A stretch of DNA of 64,000 nt from Adiantum capillus-veneris (taxonomy: Eukaryota > Streptophyta > Polypodiopsida > Polypodiales > Pteridaceae): NCBI GenBank assembly GCA_014529385.2, contig CM043946.1:19956077-20020076 (forward strand), written 5' to 3'. The position numbers were made by a program, and so were the translations under genes. How positions within the stretch are numbered: position 1 is the stretch's first letter; each line of letters begins with the position of its first letter. The notes below the pieces were generated by a model. That model worked only from the letters and a program-made list of their open reading frames with translations. It did no database searches and was not told where the DNA came from. Shown here one piece after another: positions 59,950 to 64,000 of this stretch.

Positions 59950-60735
59950 GATGGGCCAGACTCCAGGTGAAGGATGGGAGGAGAAACAATAGATCCATGT
60001 ACATTCCAAGAATGTTGTACGTTGGAATTGCAAAACCATATAAATTGTTCATGTGTACCACCTGGAAATTTTGTTCTACCCTTGAACCAAGGTGCTGGAA
60101 CACCAGACAATGTAGCTCGTCCTTGCACATTAATCTCAAGTCCACATCTCTCACCTACAATCACAACAAATTAGTTTATACTCATCATTTAAAACCTTGA
60201 AAGCCTTTGCCTTACCTGTCTTTGGAATCAACCCAAAGCAACTCACTTTGGATTTGGAAGATGTTCTCCATATAGCCCAATTGAAATCTGCCACTTCACA
60301 CTCATTGTTCAAGAGATTTGAATCCTAGCCATTGAGGAATGGACCTAGTGGTTGTAAAGGTACCATACTCAGGTCTATGGCTATCTGTTTCATGAATTGG
60401 AGTTGAAGCATCAAGATTCCTTTTCTGACGCACACTAGTGTTCTTTGTAGGCCGCCTCATGTACTAAGAGGAGGCCAAACCTGCTTCATCCATTGCAAAT
60501 GCAGTCAAATCGATCACTTTCTTCTCCAAGGCTCGACTTCCATGGCCTCCCATTAATCTATATGCTATTTGTTTCAAGTTTGGACCAGTTCCCTGATATC
60601 TTCCTTCCATAAATAACTTGTACTTTGCACTTTGTTGCACAACTAATCATAGGTCTACTGCAGTGGCCTCACATTAGGAAAGAAATGGACTCATTTTTGG
60701 GCCTTTCAACTCTAGTGAGAGAATGCTCTTTAGAC
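59950..60735 (-). pseudogene. Coding-like remnant, probable later part of the 61690-63152 gene
   Basis: Minus strand. Readable pieces are KYKLFMEGRYQGTGPNLKQI with AYRLMGGHGSRALEKKVIDL (about 60500-60650), FNWAIWRTSSKSKVSCFGLI (about 60220-60290) and RATLSGVPAPWFKGRTKFPG with EQFIWFCNSNVQHSW (about 59990-60130). The composition and frame length look like protein, but I recognise no family. It lies on the same strand as the zinc-finger gene to the right, with the hairpin region between, so it may be that gene's downstream exon or domain. Frames change several times, so it is decayed. Confidence 0.45.
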
Positions 60736-61040
60736 AATAGGAAGAAGGCTAATGTTACGTTGAAAAAACATTTTTTCTCATTTTGAAAATGTCCATGAAA
60801 ACCATTTTGGTGAAATTGTCACTATCATCATAAAAGTAAGGCGCTCGATAATGACATCTGGCACAAGCGCCGAACGCCTTTTTATGACCCGTTGTTGCTA
60901 TCCTATAAAGTGAAGTACTTGTACTTGTGCATCTCGCACAAGTATCAATCACCTTTTCATGAAGTACTTGCAATTTAAGTTCAAACAGATTGTACTTGAT
61001 AGTGATTGATAGGTACTATTTAAGACTATGAAGGAGTCCG

Positions 61041-61094
61041 AACCAAGCGAATAGAGGCGCTTGAGGGGTCTCTGGGACCTCTATTCGCTTGGTT
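61041..61094. repeat. Small hairpin beside the long palindrome
   Basis: Perfect 17-bp arms (AACCAAGCGAATAGAGG and its reverse complement) with a 20-base loop. The arm is the same sequence as near the centre of the long palindrome at 61140-61421, and the flank to 61139 also resembles it. Confidence 0.9.
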
Positions 61095-61139
61095 TTGACC
61101 TTATGTGGCCCTAGGATTAAGATATAGCACTTTTTAAGC

Positions 61140-61421
61140 CCACGGATGCATCCGGAACGTCCAAAAACCATATGATAGATCTTTAAAACGCTGAAATCTG
61201 ACGTCTCTAGCTCAAGATATAGCATTTTTAAGCCTAGGGCCTCATGAGGTCAGTACCAAGCGAATAGAGGCCCTTGAGGGGTCTCAAGGGCCTCTATTCG
61301 CTTGGTACTGACCTCATGAGGCCCTAGGCTTAAAAATGCTATATCTTGAGCTAGAGACGTCAGATTTCAGCGTTTTAAAGAGCTATCATATGGTTTTTGG
61401 ACGTTGCGGTTGCATCCGTGG
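61140..61421. repeat. 282-bp near-perfect palindrome (foldback hairpin)
   Basis: Arms 61140-61278 and 61283-61421 (139 bp each) are reverse complements with three mismatches, about 98% identical, around a 4-base loop (GGGT). RNA from either strand would fold into one long stem. The arms have no coding frame and match no other part of the window except the small hairpin next door. Confidence 0.97.
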
Positions 61422-61689
61422 CATTATTTTTGTATTTTGAAAACAACTCTTATGTGTTTTCTCTCATTGCACATCACATCACTCATTAAGATTCACAAAC
61501 ATGGAATTTTCTATACACTTAAGTTGGGCTCTCGAAAAGCATTTTGTACGAGCATGCATTTAAGTGATTGAGCAAACTTTTACGTATGTACTATGAGAAA
61601 TAGAATTCCAAAAAAAAACTTTGGCATTTTTCATAATTACCTCTCTCTATGCTGAGTTGGCGTTTCTTACAGGGCCCAAAATTGAATCC

Positions 61690-63152
61690 AAGTTTCTCCT
61701 AATGTATAAAGAAACATACTTCTTTGCTCCATGTGCCACCCTCAAGCTTGGATTCAGATAGATTGGTTGAGGAACAAACCCTAGATCACCATGCTGAGTG
61801 AGAAACTGATCAGCCCAATGTGATGCTCGTGCATCTCACCATGCCAGCCATAGCTGCAAACTTTGTAGTTGTCCCTCAATCACATGATTGTGTGTCCAAT
61901 AGGCTTGTATGGATTCCTGGAATCGTTCCCTTTCTATCTCAGTAGAGGTTGTTTGCCACTCTCTACACAAATACTTGTGTAAGTATTTGTGGTTGACTAT
62001 CATCATCAAGTTGATGGGGAAATAGAACACTTTGTATGAATGGATAAAGACATCTTTGTTTTAGTCTTATAATTGCATCCAAGCCACAATCCCCTTGAAC
62101 AAAATCCTTTCTTGTAGCTTGAATTGACCTTCTCACTTGTGCTTTTTGAGAAAGGGGGGTTACTTGCTCCAATACTTCATGCAAGTTAGTCTCTGTGAGA
62201 GTTTTGCTAGACTCATTCTGATTCTTCACAAATAGATCCATGATGATGTCTCTTGCAACTGACACTTCAATCTGTTTGCAAGAGGTAGAAGGATCAATGC
62301 TTGCCCGTAAGGACACTTTCTCTTTTATAGCCTCCTCCATCTTTTGAGATGATCTCTTACCAACAGGATGATGATGAAATCCCATGTGGATGACACATCT
62401 GGTAGTGTTTTTTTCTCATGGAATGCAGTAGTATATGAATGCTTCACAAGTTTTTATGCATTCAGGTGCTCACCACAATGTTTACAAACAAGATGTTTAG
62501 TTATTGAGTTTAGTGGCCCAACAGGTGGTGCCATTTGAAGCTTACCTTTCCATTGAGTCTCATTCACAACTCCATACCTGTCTACAAAAGCACAATCAAT
62601 ATTGTAGCAGCGCAAGTACCCACAACACTTGCTAAGTCTCACCATTCCTCTAAATGCATCAATAGAGCAAGTCTTGTATGTTTTCCAAACATGTCCATCA
62701 AGTCTTTGTTCCATTCCCCTCATGGTAGAACCATCTTTGCATGGTGGTAGCTCAAATATGCAATAGCCATTATAGTCAGTTGGAAGCTCTTCAATTTTAT
62801 GAGTAGCTTCTGCTGAGGAGAATGCAACATGAAGGGAACTCAAAAGGGGTAATTTCTCTAGGCTTGTAAGGATACTGACCTCCATCTCTTCTTTAGGAGC
62901 TTCCAAGATTCATATTTTATAATAACCACCATTGTGGTCTTGGAGGCGGAACCCATCAGTTCCATCGTCACGTAGAACCAATGGTTGAGACACAACCAAG
63001 TCATTAGAGGATGTCAACTCTGAAAGAACCACTTGTTGATCATTCAATTGAAAATATTCTCTTAAAGCAGTCAAGGAAACCTCACAAAACTTAGTGTCAT
63101 ATCAAATGGGAAGAATTCTCTCATTGAAGCTGATGACAATGGAAGAAGGCAT
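61690..63152 (-). pseudogene. Transposase-like gene with a WRKY-GCM1-type zinc finger
   Basis: Starts ATG at 63152 (MPSSIVISFNERILPI) behind a TATA box. The finger part, about 62400-62800, shows LDGHVWKTYKTCSIDAF, CCGYLRCYNIDCAF, LVCKHCGEHLNA and, just downstream, IHMGFHHHPVGKR. That order (W-K-Y-like strand, C-x4-C, an inserted C-x2-C, then H-x-H-P) fits the WRKY-GCM1 superfamily of DNA-binding fingers, found in GCM and FLYWCH factors and in some MULE-type transposases. A helical region follows (VARDIIMDLFVKNQNES, LHEVLEQVTPLSQKAQVRRS) and a further part to about 61700 (HWADQFLTQHGDLGF). A DDE core is not recognised. A TGA near 63104 and frame changes near 62930, 62455 and 61960 interrupt it. 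It could instead be a host-derived factor; I favour a transposon. Confidence 0.5.
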
Positions 63153-63210
63153 TGCGCAGAAAGACGAGAAGAAAAGAAAAAGACATTGTTAAGTCTGCTT
63201 TAAATACTTG

Positions 63211-63220
63211 CATATTTATA
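63211..63220 (-). promoter_or_regulatory. TATA box of the GCM-finger gene
   Basis: Minus strand TATAAATATG, about 60 bases before the ATG at 63152, a normal plant spacing. Confidence 0.55.
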
Positions 63221-63239
63221 GTTTATGAAAACTTTAATG

Positions 63240-63537
63240 AAAGTTAAGTGATATGAATCTTCCTTCTTCACGGCGTATCTTGAGCCAGATTTTTTAGTTG
63301 TCAAAATAGTGGGACATCATTATTTATTGAAGAGCCAAATTCATGACACGGACAATTTAGCATTGAAGTGTGACACCTCAACACGGACACCTCTAGACTT
63401 GTGTTTCCAAACGCAACTAGTCTAGGTCAGGTGAGGCTCCGAAGCGAAAGTTCTCTGCGCATGCCTTGATGCGCTAACCAAGAGAGTGAGAGAGAGAGAG
63501 ACTGCGTTGATGCCCTGATGCGCTAACTTGATGAGAG

Positions 63538-63601
<64 letters not shown>

Positions 63602-64000
63602 CGCTCATGCATGTAGTTGCTAAAAATGCTGCATACAATTGCTCTTCTGCCATGCAGTTGCTAAATGTGCTGATTTACACTGCTGAAAACGCTATTGAAT
63701 GCACTACTGAATGTTGATACCCTTGCTGAATGCTGCTCTTTTGCTGATACCCGTGCTGAATTCCCTATTTAAAGCGTTGTTGAATGTGTTGCTGATACTC
63801 TACTGAAAACGCTGCAGAAAACGAGGTTTAAGCTGACGAACAAAGTGTGAATGTATATTTGTATGTGAAAGTAACAGAGGATTTGAATGTATATTTGTGA
63901 ATGTAGATGTGTTTGCTGAATTCCAACAAAGGTGTTTGATGAAAATGCTATGTATGTGCAAGTAACAGAGGACTTGAATATGTATTTGCGAATGTAGATG
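63240..64000. other. Low-complexity sequence to the window end
   Basis: (GA)n tracts at about 63485-63502 and 63540-63598; CTGAATGCTG/CTGATAC-type short repeats from 63640 to 63830; two copies of a GTAACAGAGGAYTTGAAT block near 63870 and 63963. No gene. Confidence 0.75.

Noticed and set aside
59543-59992. Plus-strand frame of 149 codons
   Set aside because: It runs against the minus-strand coding-like pieces and has no recognisable domain.

Overview
This window looks like plant nuclear DNA from a large, repeat-filled genome. Every recognisable coding stretch belongs to a transposable element, and I see no tRNA, rRNA or ordinary cellular gene. Plant signs are Ty1/copia and Ty3/gypsy elements with tRNA-iMet and tRNA-Asp primer sites, a Tat-type gypsy with two RNase H domains, a CACTA (En/Spm) element with plant-type transposase domains and short GT-AG introns, and a small gag-only LTR element. 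The style of the minus-strand gypsy pol resembles fern elements I remember, but that is recollection, not proof.

Layout. 1-1989: no gene. 1990-3641: a compact LTR element carrying only gag. 3642-8553: anonymous sequence with one small retroelement scrap. 8554-9192: part of an LTR. 9231-20245: a minus-strand gypsy copy (copy A) with an extra reading-frame region beyond its pol end. 20246-24066: a minus-strand copia element sitting in copy A. 24067-33077: a plus-strand element (C) with gag and protease but no reverse transcriptase or integrase, and with two LTRs that match only at their ends. 33078-43218: a second copy (B) of the minus-strand gypsy. 43219-49570: a plus-strand Tat-type gypsy (D). 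49575-53500: a CACTA transposon with two gene remnants, followed by a TTATGG-rich tract. 53977-58740: a plus-strand gypsy (E) with a 1.97-kb LTR, an iMet primer site and a small inverted-repeat element in its gag. 59950-63152: a minus-strand gene remnant whose start looks like a WRKY-GCM1-type zinc finger fused to transposase-like sequence. A near-perfect 282-bp palindrome lies inside that remnant's span.

How the parts relate. The window is a nest of insertions and recombination products. Copia cuts copy A, element C abuts both copia and copy B, and element E abuts the CACTA tail. Non-autonomous designs (gag-only, gag-protease-only) sit beside elements that carry full pol sets and could have supplied enzymes in trans. 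The most unusual items are the long hairpin, the GCM-finger transposase remnant, a second retropepsin-like domain downstream of integrase in copy B, duplicated integrase zinc fingers in both gypsy copies, and three evenly spaced 22-bp palindromes in the copy B tail. All retroelements here are fossils in varying decay.
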